A stretch of 64,000 nt of DNA. Origin: Prochlorococcus sp. MIT 1307 (lineage in GTDB: Bacteria > Cyanobacteriota > Cyanobacteriia > PCC-6307 > Cyanobiaceae). The notes below the pieces were generated by a model. That model saw nothing but the letters and a program-made list of their open reading frames with translations. It made no database searches and was not told where the DNA came from. The stretch spans positions 1,550,001-1,614,000 of the forward strand of contig NZ_CP139301.1 of the NCBI RefSeq assembly GCF_034092395.1. Reading direction: 5' to 3'. Shown piece after piece: positions 31,037 through 41,003 of the stretch; position 1 is the stretch's first letter; each line of letters opens with the position of its first letter. The position numbers were made by a program, and so were the translations under genes.

Positions 31037-31132
31037 GGCCGAAAAAAGTCCTCTCTGAAATACATCGTATGGAAGTACTCCACAGAGTGACGCTTTTCAT
31101 AGCAAGATGCGAAGGACTAATGCATTTGCTAC

Positions 31133-32362
31133 GTGGTTCTGGTCAATTCCAATTACCTCAAACTTAAAGCCGGCTATCTCTTTCCTGAGATTGCTAGAAG
31201 AGTTAAAGCCTTTAGCTTGGCTCATCCAAAGGCCAATTTAATTCGGTTGGGCATCGGGGATGTCACAGAACCTCTTCCGTTAGTTTGTAGAGATGCTATG
31301 AAAATAGCCATTGATGAAATGGGGACAGAATCTGGCTTTCATGGTTATGGCCCCGAACAAGGATATTTGTGGCTTCGAGAAAAGATTGCGAAATGGGATT
31401 ATCAAGAACGTTCTTGTCAGGTAAGTGCAGATGAGATCTTTATTTCTGATGGCTCCAAGTGTGATAGCAGTAACATTCTTGATATTCTTGGAGAAGCTAA
31501 TCGAATTGCTGTTACCGACCCTGTTTATCCCGTTTATGTGGATAGCAATGTCATGTCAGGTAGAACAGGCGACGCATTAGATGTCGGACAGTATCAAGGC
31601 CTTACTTACTTACCAATAAATGAAAATAATAATTTTCAGGCTCAGATCCCTGTTGGAGCAGTGGATCTAATTTATCTTTGCTTCCCTAATAACCCTACTG
31701 GTGCAGTTGCGTCTAAGGAACAGTTGGCTGAATGGGTTGCTTATGCTCAAAAGCATGACGCATTAATTCTTTTTGATGCTGCCTATGAGTCTTTTATTCA
31801 AGATGAATCTTTACCTCATTCGATATATGAAATTGATGGTGCACGCAATTGCGCAATTGAATTTCGGTCCTTTTCTAAAAATGCAGGGTTTACAGGAACT
31901 CGTTGTGCTTTCACAGTCATTCCTAAAACCTTGAAAGGTAAAGATAATAATAGTAATCCAGTAGAACTTTGGAGCCTGTGGAATCGTCGACAGAGCACTA
32001 AATTTAATGGAGTTAGTTATATTGTTCAAAGAGGAGCAGAAGCTGTTTATTCAGAGCAAGGTCAGCTGCAAATAAAATCTCTTGTTGGTTTTTATATGGA
32101 AAATGCAGCAATAATTAGACGCTCATTAATTGGAGCAGGCTTTACAGTTTATGGAGGGGAACATGCCCCTTATGTATGGATCAAGGTTCCAGAAGGAATG
32201 AATTCATGGAATTTCTTTGATTTTTTACTTGAAAAAGCTAATGTGGTAGGTACTCCTGGGAGTGGTTTTGGAGTATCTGGAGAGGGTTACTTTCGGTTGT
32301 CGGCCTTTAATAGCCGTATGAATGTTGAAGAAGCAATGCAAAGAATCGTCAATTTAAAATGA
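31133..32362 (+). CDS. dapL: LL-diaminopimelate aminotransferase
   Basis: 409 residues from GTG at 31133 ([19 protein letters not shown] matches the family start). It converts tetrahydrodipicolinate directly to LL-diaminopimelate using glutamate, the route to lysine and peptidoglycan used by cyanobacteria, plants and chlamydiae. The PLP-binding lysine lies in [25 protein letters not shown] and [10 protein letters not shown] are further fold-type I markers. The stop overlaps the clpS start (ATGA). Confidence 0.97.
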   Translation: MVLVNSNYLKLKAGYLFPEIARRVKAFSLAHPKANLIRLGIGDVTEPLPLVCRDAMKIAIDEMGTESGFHGYGPEQGYLWLREKIAKWDYQERSCQVSADEIFISDGSKCDSSNILDILGEANRIAVTDPVYPVYVDSNVMSGRTGDALDVGQYQGLTYLPINENNNFQAQIPVGAVDLIYLCFPNNPTGAVASKEQLAEWVAYAQKHDALILFDAAYESFIQDESLPHSIYEIDGARNCAIEFRSFSKNAGFTGTRCAFTVIPKTLKGKDNNSNPVELWSLWNRRQSTKFNGVSYIVQRGAEAVYSEQGQLQIKSLVGFYMENAAIIRRSLIGAGFTVYGGEHAPYVWIKVPEGMNSWNFFDFLLEKANVVGTPGSGFGVSGEGYFRLSAFNSRMNVEEAMQRIVNLK

Positions 32363-32736
32363 AACACTTTATTGACCAACTGACCTATTCTTCAAGCTTA
32401 GGACTATGTAAAAGATCGTCTGTCTTGGTGTTAGGAACTATAGCCAGACCTGGTGGGACAACAGTTGTAGAAAAGAAAGTAGAGAGAGTTCGTAAGTTAT
32501 CGCCTAGGTATAAAGTTTTGCTGCATAATGACCCTGTAAATACTATGGAATATGTCGTGAAGACGTTACGCCAAGTTGTTCCACAACTTAGTGAACAAGA
32601 TGCAATAGCAGTCATGCTTGAAACTCATAATACAGGAATTGGATTAGTTATTATTTGTGATATTGAGCCAGCTGAGTTTTATTCCCAAACTCTTAACTCT
32701 AAGGGTTTAACAAGTACCATTGAAAAAGAAACCTGA
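32359..32736 (+). CDS. clpS: ATP-dependent Clp protease adaptor ClpS
   Basis: 125 residues from ATG at 32359, overlapping the dapL stop by four bases. ClpS delivers N-degron substrates to ClpA/ClpC. The core is recognisable: [39 protein letters not shown] and [19 protein letters not shown]. The first 23 residues are unusual for the family; a GTG at 32428 would give 102 residues ([13 protein letters not shown]...), closer to related proteins. The start is therefore uncertain. Confidence 0.94.
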   Translation: MKHFIDQLTYSSSLGLCKRSSVLVLGTIARPGGTTVVEKKVERVRKLSPRYKVLLHNDPVNTMEYVVKTLRQVVPQLSEQDAIAVMLETHNTGIGLVIICDIEPAEFYSQTLNSKGLTSTIEKET

Positions 32737-32770
32737 TCTCTTTTATTGCTATTTTCTGGAGTAATTGGAT

Positions 32771-32792
32771 AACCCAACGAAGTCGTTGGGTT
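32771..32792. repeat. Perfect inverted repeat between clpS and the CPBP gene
   Basis: AACCCAACGA and TCGTTGGGTT are perfect reverse complements, ten bases each, separated by AG; as RNA a 9-bp stem with a 4-base loop is likely. No T run follows on either strand. It lies 34 bases after clpS and 15 before the next start, so it could be an operator or a folded leader. Confidence 0.45.
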
Positions 32793-32807
32793 CCTACTAT
32801 TACATTA

Positions 32808-33632
32808 ATGCCATTAGTTTATATTTGTGGATGGCTAAGTGTTAAACCCTTAGCATTGCTTTGGCCTGACCTACAAAAGCAAGATATTTCTCTTTTGGGA
32901 ACTATTGTTAGCTTTGTTCTCTTTGTATCACTTCTTTCAAGCTGGTCGAAAATACGTTGGGGCAATGATGACTGTTTCATTCCTCTTGGTCTAGTTGGAC
33001 TAGGAAGGAAAGTATCAGTGAAATTGTTTCTTAGAGGCCTTTTTAAGTCATTTGGATTACTGGCTTTTGTTTTAACTCCTTTACTTTTTTCACCTTATGG
33101 CAAGTGGTTGGGTTATTCAAATGGCGACATTTTGGTTAATGCTTTATTCCTAGGTCTTGTGGTTGGCTTTGCTGAAGAAATTATTTTTCGGGGTTGGTTA
33201 TTTTTGGAAATGAATCAATTAGTTGGGACTCGTTGGGGAGTGATCATTCAAGCTGTAGTTTTTAGTCTTGTGCATACAAGATTTAGCCTTGCCTTTTGGG
33301 AATTACTTGGCCTTCTGCTTGGATTATTTCTTTTAGGGTTGTTGTTGGCCTTTATGCGAATGATTGATCATGGATCCTTGTGGGGGTGCATGGGTCTGCA
33401 TGGTGGCTTGGTGGGCGGATGGTTTTTGGTTTCTGCTGGCTTGGTTGAGTTTTCTCCCGAAACTCCTGGTTGGTTATTTGGACCAGGGGGGGCAGCTATT
33501 AATCCTCTTGGAGGATTAATAGCTATTTTTGCTTTGATAATGATTCTTTTTCGTCAGCGCACTGCACTCGCCATTGCTGGTCGCCCTTTAAGAGGTGCTC
33601 GTAAGGCATCCTCTAATGGCGACTCACCATAA
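32808..33632 (+). CDS. CPBP family intramembrane metalloprotease
   Basis: 274 residues with about eight hydrophobic segments. The CPBP (Abi/CAAX protease) motifs are present: Glu123-Glu124 and Arg128 in FAEEIIFRGW, His156 in FSLVHTRF, and His198 in GCMGLHGGLVGGW. In the family these bind a metal and cleave peptides inside the membrane; the substrate is unknown here. The last 79 bases overlap the 3' end of the convergent radical SAM gene, so its C-terminal tail (RPLRGARKASSNGDSP) is encoded antisense to that gene. Confidence 0.88.
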   Translation: MPLVYICGWLSVKPLALLWPDLQKQDISLLGTIVSFVLFVSLLSSWSKIRWGNDDCFIPLGLVGLGRKVSVKLFLRGLFKSFGLLAFVLTPLLFSPYGKWLGYSNGDILVNALFLGLVVGFAEEIIFRGWLFLEMNQLVGTRWGVIIQAVVFSLVHTRFSLAFWELLGLLLGLFLLGLLLAFMRMIDHGSLWGCMGLHGGLVGGWFLVSAGLVEFSPETPGWLFGPGGAAINPLGGLIAIFALIMILFRQRTALAIAGRPLRGARKASSNGDSP

Positions 33633-35179
33633 TCTCTTTCCAGTAATGCCATTACAGTTTTCCCAAAATTTGTTGGGTCTTTATCGAAGGCTTCTAAACA
33701 TATCCTTCCAAAAGTTTTACCCATTGGCTCTGGATTCCAGAGTAGTTTCCTTGCTGTCCAAGGCATCATGCTCATAGGATTATAACCAGGCTTAATTAGA
33801 CCTTGTTCAAATCCATATTGTTCTAGATGTGTGTGAGGTTGAAGTCCAATGAAGAAGATTGCTGGGTCAACTTTGTCGGCTCCAAAAATACGCTCCAGCT
33901 CTTTGTGATAAGCAACTGTTTGACTAATAGTTTCAGGTCGCTCATCAATAACATTGAATGAGTAATTTACAGAAACCTTATCTTTAAAGCCTGCTTTGGC
34001 AAGCATTTTGCAGTTCTCTAGAACTGTTCGCAAGTTGTATCCCATGCGCATTTTTCTGACAAGCTCTTGTGACCCTGATGTGATTCCGATTTCAAAGTAG
34101 CTCATCCCAGTTGCAACCATCAATTCGGCCAATTCATAATCGAGATTATCTGCACGGATATAAGCGGCCCAATGTATATCTTTAAGCCCTGCATCTTGAA
34201 TGCTTTTTAGGAGTTCCTTCGCATCTTTGATATATTGACGAGCTGGGATAAATTGTGCATCAGTAAACCAAAAACTTCTTACTCCTAATTCATATAATTG
34301 CCGCATTTCGCAAACTACTTCCTCGATTGGATTTATTCGAACTTTCTTTCCTTCAACTACTGTGTAAACGCAATAACAACAATTGTGAGGACATCCTCTT
34401 TTTGTTTGGACACCTACGTAGAAATCTCCTCCTTCAAGATACCAATCAAGTTGAGGCCAAATTGAACGAATATATTCATAGTTACATGCTGTTTTAGGAA
34501 GACTAATAGGCTGTTCATGAATAAGACCTTGCCTTATTTCCTCACCTACAACAAAACACCTTTCTCCTTTAATTGATTCTCTACGCAGTAATTTTTCTAA
34601 TAAAGGTTCTCCCTCTCCTACAGAAATGATTGTTCCTTTTGGCAGGGTCTTTCCAAGTTGCTCATAAAAAACACTGACAGCGCCTCCCCCTAAGACTGCT
34701 TGAGCATTTTTGTTATGACGAAGTGCATATCGCAATCCTTTTCTTATTAGATGTTGGTTGCGACGTAATTCTCCGTAATGGCTAGCCATTAATCTCACTC
34801 CCCCAAAGGCTCCCCTTAGCCTTTTCAGAGGGTTACGTGCATAAAAAACTTCAAATGAATTCTGAAGAGGATTTCCTCCTCTTCCATCTACTGGTGCATA
34901 TATTTGGATATCTCTCCAAGAAAAAACCAGTAAGGAAGGACGAAAATCATCTATTACCGCTAGTAAAACTCTTTCTACATCCAGGCTTGGTATTGCTGCT
35001 AGGTCTAGGATTTTTTGATCTATTTCAGGAAAAGACTTGTGTAAATGATCAGCAAGGTAAATAGGTCCTATAGGGAAAATAGGATTGCAAGGCAATCGAA
35101 TTAATAGGACCCTATCGGCGTCTGGCTTATGGACAGATGCCTTTATGAGATTCGAATCAATAGTTGAAGCAGAACTCAT
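33554..35179 (-). CDS. Radical SAM protein with B12-binding-like N-terminal domain
   Basis: 541 residues. The cluster motif CPHNCCYC gives Cys263, Cys267 and Cys270 of a radical SAM 4Fe-4S site. Residues 20-200 look like the cobalamin-binding-type Rossmann domain seen in this class (LPCNPIFPIGPIYLADHL, AVLGGGAVSVFYEQLGK, ISVGEGEPLLEKLL), but no clear DxHxxG motif is visible, so cobalamin binding is uncertain. The C-terminal part has MSYFEIGITSGSQELVRKMRMG. The reaction is unknown. It lies divergently upstream of psbA and overlaps the CPBP gene by 79 bases at its 3' end. Confidence 0.85.
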   Translation of the reverse strand: MSSASTIDSNLIKASVHKPDADRVLLIRLPCNPIFPIGPIYLADHLHKSFPEIDQKILDLAAIPSLDVERVLLAVIDDFRPSLLVFSWRDIQIYAPVDGRGGNPLQNSFEVFYARNPLKRLRGAFGGVRLMASHYGELRRNQHLIRKGLRYALRHNKNAQAVLGGGAVSVFYEQLGKTLPKGTIISVGEGEPLLEKLLRRESIKGERCFVVGEEIRQGLIHEQPISLPKTACNYEYIRSIWPQLDWYLEGGDFYVGVQTKRGCPHNCCYCVYTVVEGKKVRINPIEEVVCEMRQLYELGVRSFWFTDAQFIPARQYIKDAKELLKSIQDAGLKDIHWAAYIRADNLDYELAELMVATGMSYFEIGITSGSQELVRKMRMGYNLRTVLENCKMLAKAGFKDKVSVNYSFNVIDERPETISQTVAYHKELERIFGADKVDPAIFFIGLQPHTHLEQYGFEQGLIKPGYNPMSMMPWTARKLLWNPEPMGKTFGRICLEAFDKDPTNFGKTVMALLERDYGESPLEDALRAPLKGRPAMASAVR

Positions 35180-35546
35180 CTAGTAATGCCTAGCTTTCTT
35201 GTAAGAGGCTGCAAATGAAAAAGACACTAACAATTGGGGAACTACTGCTAGCCCTTTTTGATTGCCATTCTATTTGCTTGATATGAGATATGAGATTTGA
35301 TTGATTTAAACTTTTCTACAAAATATTTTCCGAAAAATCCCTTCCAATTTGGGGAAGAGAATGAAGTGAAGTAAAGCTTTCTCGAAAGTTTTTGGTCAAA
35401 TTTCTCCAGATTGAAAAGAGAGTTGTTTTCATTTACAAAACCTTTTCAATTCTCTTCCACAGAATGGATCATTTTCCTTTAAAATCCAATCGACGGGTAA
35501 TGCCCGTTCTTATCTAACGTCCCTTTGGGACTTCTATCACGTCCTC
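35180..35546. promoter_or_regulatory. psbA upstream region with inverted repeat and two leader hairpins
   Basis: 367 bases between the divergent radical SAM gene and psbA. ATTGAAAAG (35410-35418) and CTTTTCAAT (35442-35450) form an inverted repeat that encloses a second one, GTTTT/AAAAC. Closer to the gene are two compact hairpins: ACGGG-TAATG-like loop-CCCGT (35493-35507) and GTCCC-TTT-GGGAC (35519-35531), the latter 15 bases before the ATG. A promoter must lie here; TTTAAAAT near 35480 is a possible -10 but is unproven. Expect light-dependent control, as for psbA in general. Confidence 0.55.
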
Positions 35547-36629
35547 ATGACCACCCTTCAGCAGCAGCGTTCTGCGCTGCTAAAAGGTTGGCCTCAGTTC
35601 TGTGAGTGGGTCACATCTACCAACAATCGTCTTTATGTCGGTTGGTTTGGAGTATTGATGATTCCTTGCTTGCTGTCGGCAACCATTTGCTTCATTATTG
35701 CCTTCATTGCTGCACCGCCGGTTGATATCGACGGTATCCGTGAACCTGTTGCAGGTTCTCTGATGTATGGCAACAACATTATTTCTGGAGCTGTTGTTCC
35801 TTCCAGTAATGCTATTGGTATGCACTTTTATCCCATATGGGAAGCTGCATCCATAGACGAATGGCTTTATAACGGCGGCCCTTATCAACTGATTGTTTTC
35901 CACTTCTTGATTGGAATTTGCGGTTGGATGGGACGTCAGTGGGAGCTTTCATACCGTTTGGGTATGCGCCCTTGGATTTGCGTTGCTTATTCGGCTCCTG
36001 TATCAGCTGCTTTTGCAGTGTTCCTTATTTATCCCTTCGGACAAGGTTCACTCTCTGACGGCATGCCCCTTGGTATTTCAGGAACCTTTAACTTCATGTT
36101 TGTGTTCCAGGCTGAGCACAATATCTTGATGCATCCTTTCCATATGGCAGGTGTAGCAGGAATGTTTGGCGGTAGTTTGTTCTCCGCTATGCATGGTTCA
36201 CTTGTTACTTCATCTCTGATTCGCGAAACCACAGAGAATGAGTCACAGAACTATGGCTATAAGTTTGGCCAAGAGGAAGAGACTTATAACATCGTGGCTG
36301 CTCACGGTTATTTTGGTCGCTTGATCTTCCAGTACGCCAGTTTCAATAATAGTCGCAGTCTTCACTTCTTCTTGGCTATTTTCCCAGTTGTCTGCATTTG
36401 GTTGACTTCCATGGGCATTTGCACCATGGCATTCAATTTGAATGGTTTCAACTTCAACCAGTCAATTCTTGACGCTCAAGGAAAAGTAGTTCCAACTTGG
36501 GGAGACGTTCTGAACCGCGCCAACCTTGGTATGGAAGTAATGCATGAGCGTAATGCTCATAACTTCCCACTTGACCTTGCAGCTGCTGAGACCACATCTG
36601 TGGCACTTGTTGCTCCTGCAATTGGTTGA
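35547..36629 (+). CDS. psbA: Photosystem II D1 protein
   Basis: 360 residues. D1 is the reaction-centre subunit that carries P680 ligands, pheophytin, QB and most ligands of the Mn4CaO5 cluster. With a one-residue offset from standard numbering the key residues are all present: Tyr161, Asp170, Glu189, His190, His198, His215, His272, His332, Glu333, His337, Asp342 and Ala344. Position 130 is Gln ([12 protein letters not shown]), the low-light D1 type. After Ala344 a 15-residue extension ([15 protein letters not shown]) is expected to be removed by CtpA. A strong terminator follows. Confidence 0.98.
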   Translation: MTTLQQQRSALLKGWPQFCEWVTSTNNRLYVGWFGVLMIPCLLSATICFIIAFIAAPPVDIDGIREPVAGSLMYGNNIISGAVVPSSNAIGMHFYPIWEAASIDEWLYNGGPYQLIVFHFLIGICGWMGRQWELSYRLGMRPWICVAYSAPVSAAFAVFLIYPFGQGSLSDGMPLGISGTFNFMFVFQAEHNILMHPFHMAGVAGMFGGSLFSAMHGSLVTSSLIRETTENESQNYGYKFGQEEETYNIVAAHGYFGRLIFQYASFNNSRSLHFFLAIFPVVCIWLTSMGICTMAFNLNGFNFNQSILDAQGKVVPTWGDVLNRANLGMEVMHERNAHNFPLDLAAAETTSVALVAPAIG

Positions 36630-36680
36630 GCCTAAGTAAAATTATTGGTTACTTAGAAAAAGCTTGGTTTGACTGAGCTA

Positions 36681-36709
36681 AAAGCCCCCTCTTTTGAGGG
36701 GGCTTTTTT
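36681..36709 (+). terminator. Rho-independent terminator of psbA
   Basis: A perfect 11-bp stem AAAGCCCCCTC / GAGGGGGCTTT (36681-36691 with 36696-36706) around TTTT, followed by further T bases. It lies about 50 bases after the psbA stop. Because the stem starts with AAA it could also act on the other strand for anything transcribed past tRNA-Thr. Confidence 0.93.
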
Positions 36710-36778
36710 ATATAGATGGAAATAGTTTTTTGCTTGTCATGGGTACATTTATTCTTCCTTGAGTAAAGCGCCTTAGAA

Positions 36779-36850
<72 letters not shown>

Positions 36851-36890
36851 AGCAAAAGGAACTTAACATTATTGGTAAGTTCCTTTTGCT
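36851..36890. repeat. Perfect 15-bp inverted repeat abutting tRNA-Thr
   Basis: AGCAAAAGGAACTTA (36851-36865) and TAAGTTCCTTTTGCT (36876-36890) are exact reverse complements around a 10-base spacer. The repeat begins directly at the 5' end of the minus-strand tRNA and ends ten bases before the TTG start of the DUF3493 gene on the plus strand. TTT follows on the plus strand. It could be a hairpin in the pre-tRNA leader, a leader hairpin of the DUF3493 gene, or a terminator. Confidence 0.7.
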
Positions 36891-36899
36891 TTTGATCGA

Positions 36900-37160
36900 T
36901 TGACTGAGAATTCTGGCTCCTCCTCTAAGTTGAACAATGAACTTCGAGATAAACTTCTTAAAGAATCAAGGACTCCGTTTCGAGGTCTTAGAAGAGGAAT
37001 ATGGCTTGCTCTTTTGGGCTCTTCATGTATTGGTATTTTTGTTATGACTTTTAGGGCATTATCTGGCCAGACTGTTCTCTTGAGTGATGCGGGAATTCAG
37101 ATATGTGCTCTTTTGCTTTTTAGTGGCTTGTTGTATTTAGACCGGCCTAGTAGTAATTAA
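36900..37160 (+). CDS. DUF3493 protein (LPA1-related, possible photosystem II assembly)
   Basis: 86 residues starting with TTG at 36900. The sequence LRDKLLKESRTPFRGLRRG followed by two hydrophobic segments (about 32-50 and 63-80) matches DUF3493, the domain shared with the plant LOW PSII ACCUMULATION 1 protein that aids D1 assembly. That plant role is established; extending it here is inference, though psbA lies 270 bases upstream. The start codon lies just behind the inverted repeat. Confidence 0.82.
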   Translation: MTENSGSSSKLNNELRDKLLKESRTPFRGLRRGIWLALLGSSCIGIFVMTFRALSGQTVLLSDAGIQICALLLFSGLLYLDRPSSN

Positions 37161-37215
37161 ACAAAAAGAAGTATTTAATCATTGATGTCAATACTTTTCT
37201 GATGCTTATGGTTGT

Positions 37216-37243
37216 ACTAATTATTTACGTGGAAATAATTAGT
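37216..37243. terminator. AT-rich bidirectional terminator-like hairpin between DUF3493 and infB
   Basis: ACTAATTATTT and AAATAATTAGT (37216-37226 with 37233-37243) form a perfect 11-bp stem around ACGTGG, between two convergent genes. Stability is modest because nearly all pairs are A-T, and only short T runs follow on the plus strand. Confidence 0.45.
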
Positions 37244-37259
37244 TGTCTATTTGTAGTTT

Positions 37260-40200
37260 TTAGGTAGTTAGTTTTCTCTTCTGGGTGACGTATTTATAAG
37301 CTTCAACATTATCGCCTTCTTGCCAGCTTGAGAAGCGATCACAACCTATTCCGCATTCGAAACCAGTTGCCACTTCTTTTACATCATCTTTATTGCGCCT
37401 TAGAGAGTCAAGATCTCCTTCAAAGACAATTTGATTGTTTCTCTTGACTCTTACTCTGCAATTACGTTGTAATTTTCCATTGGTTATATAGCAACCAGCA
37501 ACTGAACTTTTTCCGATAGTAAAAATAGCTCGTACTTCTGCATTGCCTAGCGATTCTTCTATCATTTCTGGCTCAAGAAGTCCTTCCATCGCTGCTTGAA
37601 TATCTTCAAGCAGCTTGTATATGACTTCGTAATCCCTAACATCTACACCTGTTGCATCAGCTGCACGCTTTGCTCCAGACGCCATTGAAGTATTGAAACC
37701 AACAACAACTGCTCCTGATGCTGCTGCTAAATCGATATCAGTTTCGGTGATTTCTCCTGGCGCTGAAAGTAGTACTCTGACTTGGACTTCGTCCTTGGGT
37801 AGTTGCTCTAGAGAACCCAAAATAGCTTCGACACTACCTTGAACATCAGCTTTTAAGATTAGATTTAGTTCCTTCAGCTCACCTTCACTGGCTTGATTGG
37901 ACATAGCAGAAAGTGAGACACGCCTAGAAGCCATTTGTTGGGCTAGTCGGGTCGCACGTGCATCAGAGGCACGCTCACCTACAACTGCTCTTGCAGACTT
38001 CTCATCTGGATAAACTTCGAACTCATCTCCTGCAGTTGGAACTTCGTTAAAACCAAGTGCTTCCACAGCACTAGAAGGACCACTTTCTTTTAGCCTTCCG
38101 CCATGTTCATCAACCATAGCCCTGACTTTCCCAAGTACTGCACCAGCTGTGATTACATCTCCTGATCTTAGGGTGCCATTTTGAATTAATAATGTTGCGA
38201 CGGGGCCTTTAGCTTTATCAAGGTGTGCCTCGATAACTGTTCCTTTTGCGAGGCGATCAGGATTGGCTTGAAGATCCTCAACTTCCGTAACCAACAAAAT
38301 CATTTCTAGTAATTTATCTATGTTTTCTCCTTTAATTGCACTTACAGGGACCATAACTACATCTCCTCCCCATTCTTCAGATAGAAGTTCGTGTTCGGAG
38401 AGTTCTTGCTTTACTCGGTCAGAAGAAGCTCCCTCTTTATCAATTTTGTTAATCGCAACAACTATGGGGACTTCGGCTGCACGGGCATGACTAATTGCTT
38501 CTAATGTTTGAGGGCGAACTCCATCATCTGCAGCGACAACTAGTACTGCTACGTCTGTTACTTTTGTTCCTCTTGCTCGCATTGCTGTAAACGCCTCATG
38601 GCCTGGAGTATCAAGGAAAGTGAGCTTGCGTGGCTCTCCTTCATGTTTGATTTCAACTTGGTATGCACCAATGTGTTGTGTAATTCCACCGGCTTCTCCA
38701 GCTGCGACTCTTGCTTTCCTGATGGCATCTAAAAGACTTGTTTTTCCATGGTCGACATGACCCATAACTGTAACGACGGGAGGCCTTCTGATTAGATGAG
38801 CGAGATCTGTTTCCTCGATGATTTCGGATGTTTTCTTTGCGGCTTCTTCAACATCGTCTTGTAGTACCGGTACACCAAACTCTTCTGCGACAGTTTCAAT
38901 TGTTGAGAGGTCCAGTGACTGAGTAACAGTTGCCGTTATTCCTTTGAAGAACAATGATTTGATGATTTCTGAACTTTCTACGCTGAGCATGTCAGCTAGT
39001 TCTTGTACCGTAAGATTTGCCTCGGGGACAATGATCATTTCAGGCCTGACTTGCTTAGCTTCTCTTGCTGCTCGAAGCTCCATTGCACGCCGCCGTTGTC
39101 TTTGACGAGTAGTTTCTTTCTTTCGTTTTCGCATTGCCGCCATTGGCTTGGCGGAAGCTTTTTGAGTGGTTTTTTGTTTGGCTGGGCGGGCTAGGCTTGC
39201 TGAAAGTACTACAGCTTGTTGTTCGCCAGCAAAGCCACTAGTTTCTGTTGTAAGTGCGTCGTCGTTTTCGCCAATAATATGAACTTTTTGACGTTGTTTT
39301 TGGGGAGATTTGCTGCGTAGAGCTTCGAGTTTTGCACTGTCATCCCAGTCTGGCTTACCTGTTCTTCTTGCCGCACCTGCTCCTCCAGGGCCTGGTCTAT
39401 GAGTTGGCCTTTTAGGAGCAGGTGCAGGGGTTGGACGATTTACTGGTTGATTGGGTCCGTCTGATGTTGAGCCTTTAGGCCCCACAGTTGATCCATCGGG
39501 ACGTCTCGGAGAAGGTACTCCTGGACGTCCAGTAGGTTTTTGGAGCTGCATTAGCTCACCAGGGGCAACTGGCTTCCTCATGCCTTGTGGCATGTTTGAT
39601 CTAGGGGTTGGGCTTTGGCGGCTATTCGTATTGTTATCCCTAGATGATGCGCTATTTCCTCCCCTATCACGTCTAATAGGTTTACCTACTAGTTCAACAG
39701 GATTTCCAGTCGACCTGGGTTGACCTGGGCGACTTATGCCTTGTCTAGTAGGTGGATTGGGTCGCTGAGAGTTGCCGCCCCTTTGAGGTGAATTATTTCT
39801 TTGACTGGCTCCCCCTATTGGTCTTGGACTCACTCCAGGACGTCTTTGAGGAGGAGGAGTTGGGCGGCTAGGGGGGGCTACAGGCTGTTTTGGTTTTGGA
39901 CGTCCAACTAATTCTGGCTTTGATGTTGGCCGTTGTGCAGGAGGTGATGGTTTGGTTGGCGGTGCGGCTCGATTGCCACTTTGTGTTGGTTGAGGCCTAG
40001 AAACGATCTTGGGTCTAGGAGCTGAAACTCTTGTTGGATTTGGGTTGCTAGGAGAAGAGGGGCGATTGGTGTTTTGATTTTTATTTCCTAAACCTGGTCG
40101 AATTGGTGCAGAGGGTTTTGCAGAGGGTTTGTTTGTTTCTCTTGAGGTTGGTGCTAATGGTCTAGTTGGAGGAGAGGGACGGGTAGCAGGTGCTTTTGGA

Positions 40201-40661
40201 GAGTGTTGCGTCGTTGCTGGAGTGCTTTTTGCAGGTTTGGGTATGTCTAGGGCTTTAGGTCGTGTTGGTGAATGGGGGCTAGTTGAAGCTGATTGTTTAT
40301 CAGCTTTCTTAGGAAGTACTGGTTTTAGTGGAGAGGTGGGTTTCTTGGGGATTTCTGGAGTTTGTTTTTCTATCCTTCTCCTATCTCCTAGTTGCTCTTT
40401 AGTGGGCTTGTCGGAAGCTTTCTTGACCGAAAGGATTACCTTTTCAGATTGAGGCTTTTGTTTGGTTGGCGCCTTACTCGAGCCAACATTTTTTGCTGCT
40501 AACAAATGCCCACGGATTCTCTTTGCTTCTGCATCGCTGATAGAACTGCTATGGCTCTTTGCTGCAATAGAAAGCTTGTGAGCGGCATCGAGCACATCCT
40601 TATTCTCCAGGCCCAAGTCCCTGGAAAGCTCGTAAATTCTGATTTTGCCGCTGCTGGTCAT
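37260..40661 (-). CDS. infB: Translation initiation factor IF-2
   Basis: 1,133 residues from ATG at 40661 ([23 protein letters not shown]); upstream ORF extension is unlikely. IF-2 places initiator tRNA on the 30S subunit with GTP. An IF2-N domain begins the protein, followed by about 400 residues rich in proline, arginine, serine and glycine, probably disordered. A second IF2-N segment precedes the GTPase: P-loop [15 protein letters not shown] near residue 632, [17 protein letters not shown] and AINKIDKEG. Long Pro-rich N termini are usual in cyanobacteria. It is the last gene of rimP-nusA-ylxR-infB. Confidence 0.97.
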   Translation of the reverse strand: MTSSGKIRIYELSRDLGLENKDVLDAAHKLSIAAKSHSSSISDAEAKRIRGHLLAAKNVGSSKAPTKQKPQSEKVILSVKKASDKPTKEQLGDRRRIEKQTPEIPKKPTSPLKPVLPKKADKQSASTSPHSPTRPKALDIPKPAKSTPATTQHSPKAPATRPSPPTRPLAPTSRETNKPSAKPSAPIRPGLGNKNQNTNRPSSPSNPNPTRVSAPRPKIVSRPQPTQSGNRAAPPTKPSPPAQRPTSKPELVGRPKPKQPVAPPSRPTPPPQRRPGVSPRPIGGASQRNNSPQRGGNSQRPNPPTRQGISRPGQPRSTGNPVELVGKPIRRDRGGNSASSRDNNTNSRQSPTPRSNMPQGMRKPVAPGELMQLQKPTGRPGVPSPRRPDGSTVGPKGSTSDGPNQPVNRPTPAPAPKRPTHRPGPGGAGAARRTGKPDWDDSAKLEALRSKSPQKQRQKVHIIGENDDALTTETSGFAGEQQAVVLSASLARPAKQKTTQKASAKPMAAMRKRKKETTRQRQRRRAMELRAAREAKQVRPEMIIVPEANLTVQELADMLSVESSEIIKSLFFKGITATVTQSLDLSTIETVAEEFGVPVLQDDVEEAAKKTSEIIEETDLAHLIRRPPVVTVMGHVDHGKTSLLDAIRKARVAAGEAGGITQHIGAYQVEIKHEGEPRKLTFLDTPGHEAFTAMRARGTKVTDVAVLVVAADDGVRPQTLEAISHARAAEVPIVVAINKIDKEGASSDRVKQELSEHELLSEEWGGDVVMVPVSAIKGENIDKLLEMILLVTEVEDLQANPDRLAKGTVIEAHLDKAKGPVATLLIQNGTLRSGDVITAGAVLGKVRAMVDEHGGRLKESGPSSAVEALGFNEVPTAGDEFEVYPDEKSARAVVGERASDARATRLAQQMASRRVSLSAMSNQASEGELKELNLILKADVQGSVEAILGSLEQLPKDEVQVRVLLSAPGEITETDIDLAAASGAVVVGFNTSMASGAKRAADATGVDVRDYEVIYKLLEDIQAAMEGLLEPEMIEESLGNAEVRAIFTIGKSSVAGCYITNGKLQRNCRVRVKRNNQIVFEGDLDSLRRNKDDVKEVATGFECGIGCDRFSSWQEGDNVEAYKYVTQKRKLTT

Positions 40662-40724
40662 TAAGTTCTCCGATCGTTCGGTGCAACGTTTGCCGTGGGA
40701 CTTCACTTATCGTGGAGCCATAGT

Positions 40725-41003
40725 TCATATTGCCTCAATGTCTGCATCAATGCAGTGATTTAGCCGCTTTTGCAGCATCTCCACAATGCTTGCTGGCACC
40801 TGACAACGCAGAGCCTTTTGAAGACGTTTGCGTCGATAGGACTCTTTAAAGCAAGTCTCAGTCGGACAAAGATAGGCTGATCGTCCCATCCCTCCGTCGA
40901 GAACTATGCCATCCTGATAGTCTTTTGTGACTTTCAAAAGCTGCTTGCGATCTAGCAGTTTTCGACAGGCAACACAGCGACGCAGGACGGGACGTTGGCT
41001 CAC
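40725..41003 (-). CDS. ylxR: YlxR/DUF448 RNA-binding protein
   Basis: 92 residues. The family signature is present: RRCVACRKLLDRKQLLKV at the start, then GMGRSAYLCPTETCF and KRLQKALR. YlxR proteins are small basic nucleic-acid-binding proteins found between nusA and infB; a role in RNase P or transcription control has been proposed for some. Here the start overlaps the nusA stop by four bases (ATGA), indicating coupled translation. Confidence 0.94.
   Translation of the reverse strand: MSQRPVLRRCVACRKLLDRKQLLKVTKDYQDGIVLDGGMGRSAYLCPTETCFKESYRRKRLQKALRCQVPASIVEMLQKRLNHCIDADIEAI

Noticed and set aside
39003-40452. Plus-strand frames opposite the infB Pro-rich region
   Set aside because: They arise from the biased composition of the antisense strand; glycine- and leucine-rich text with no start context.
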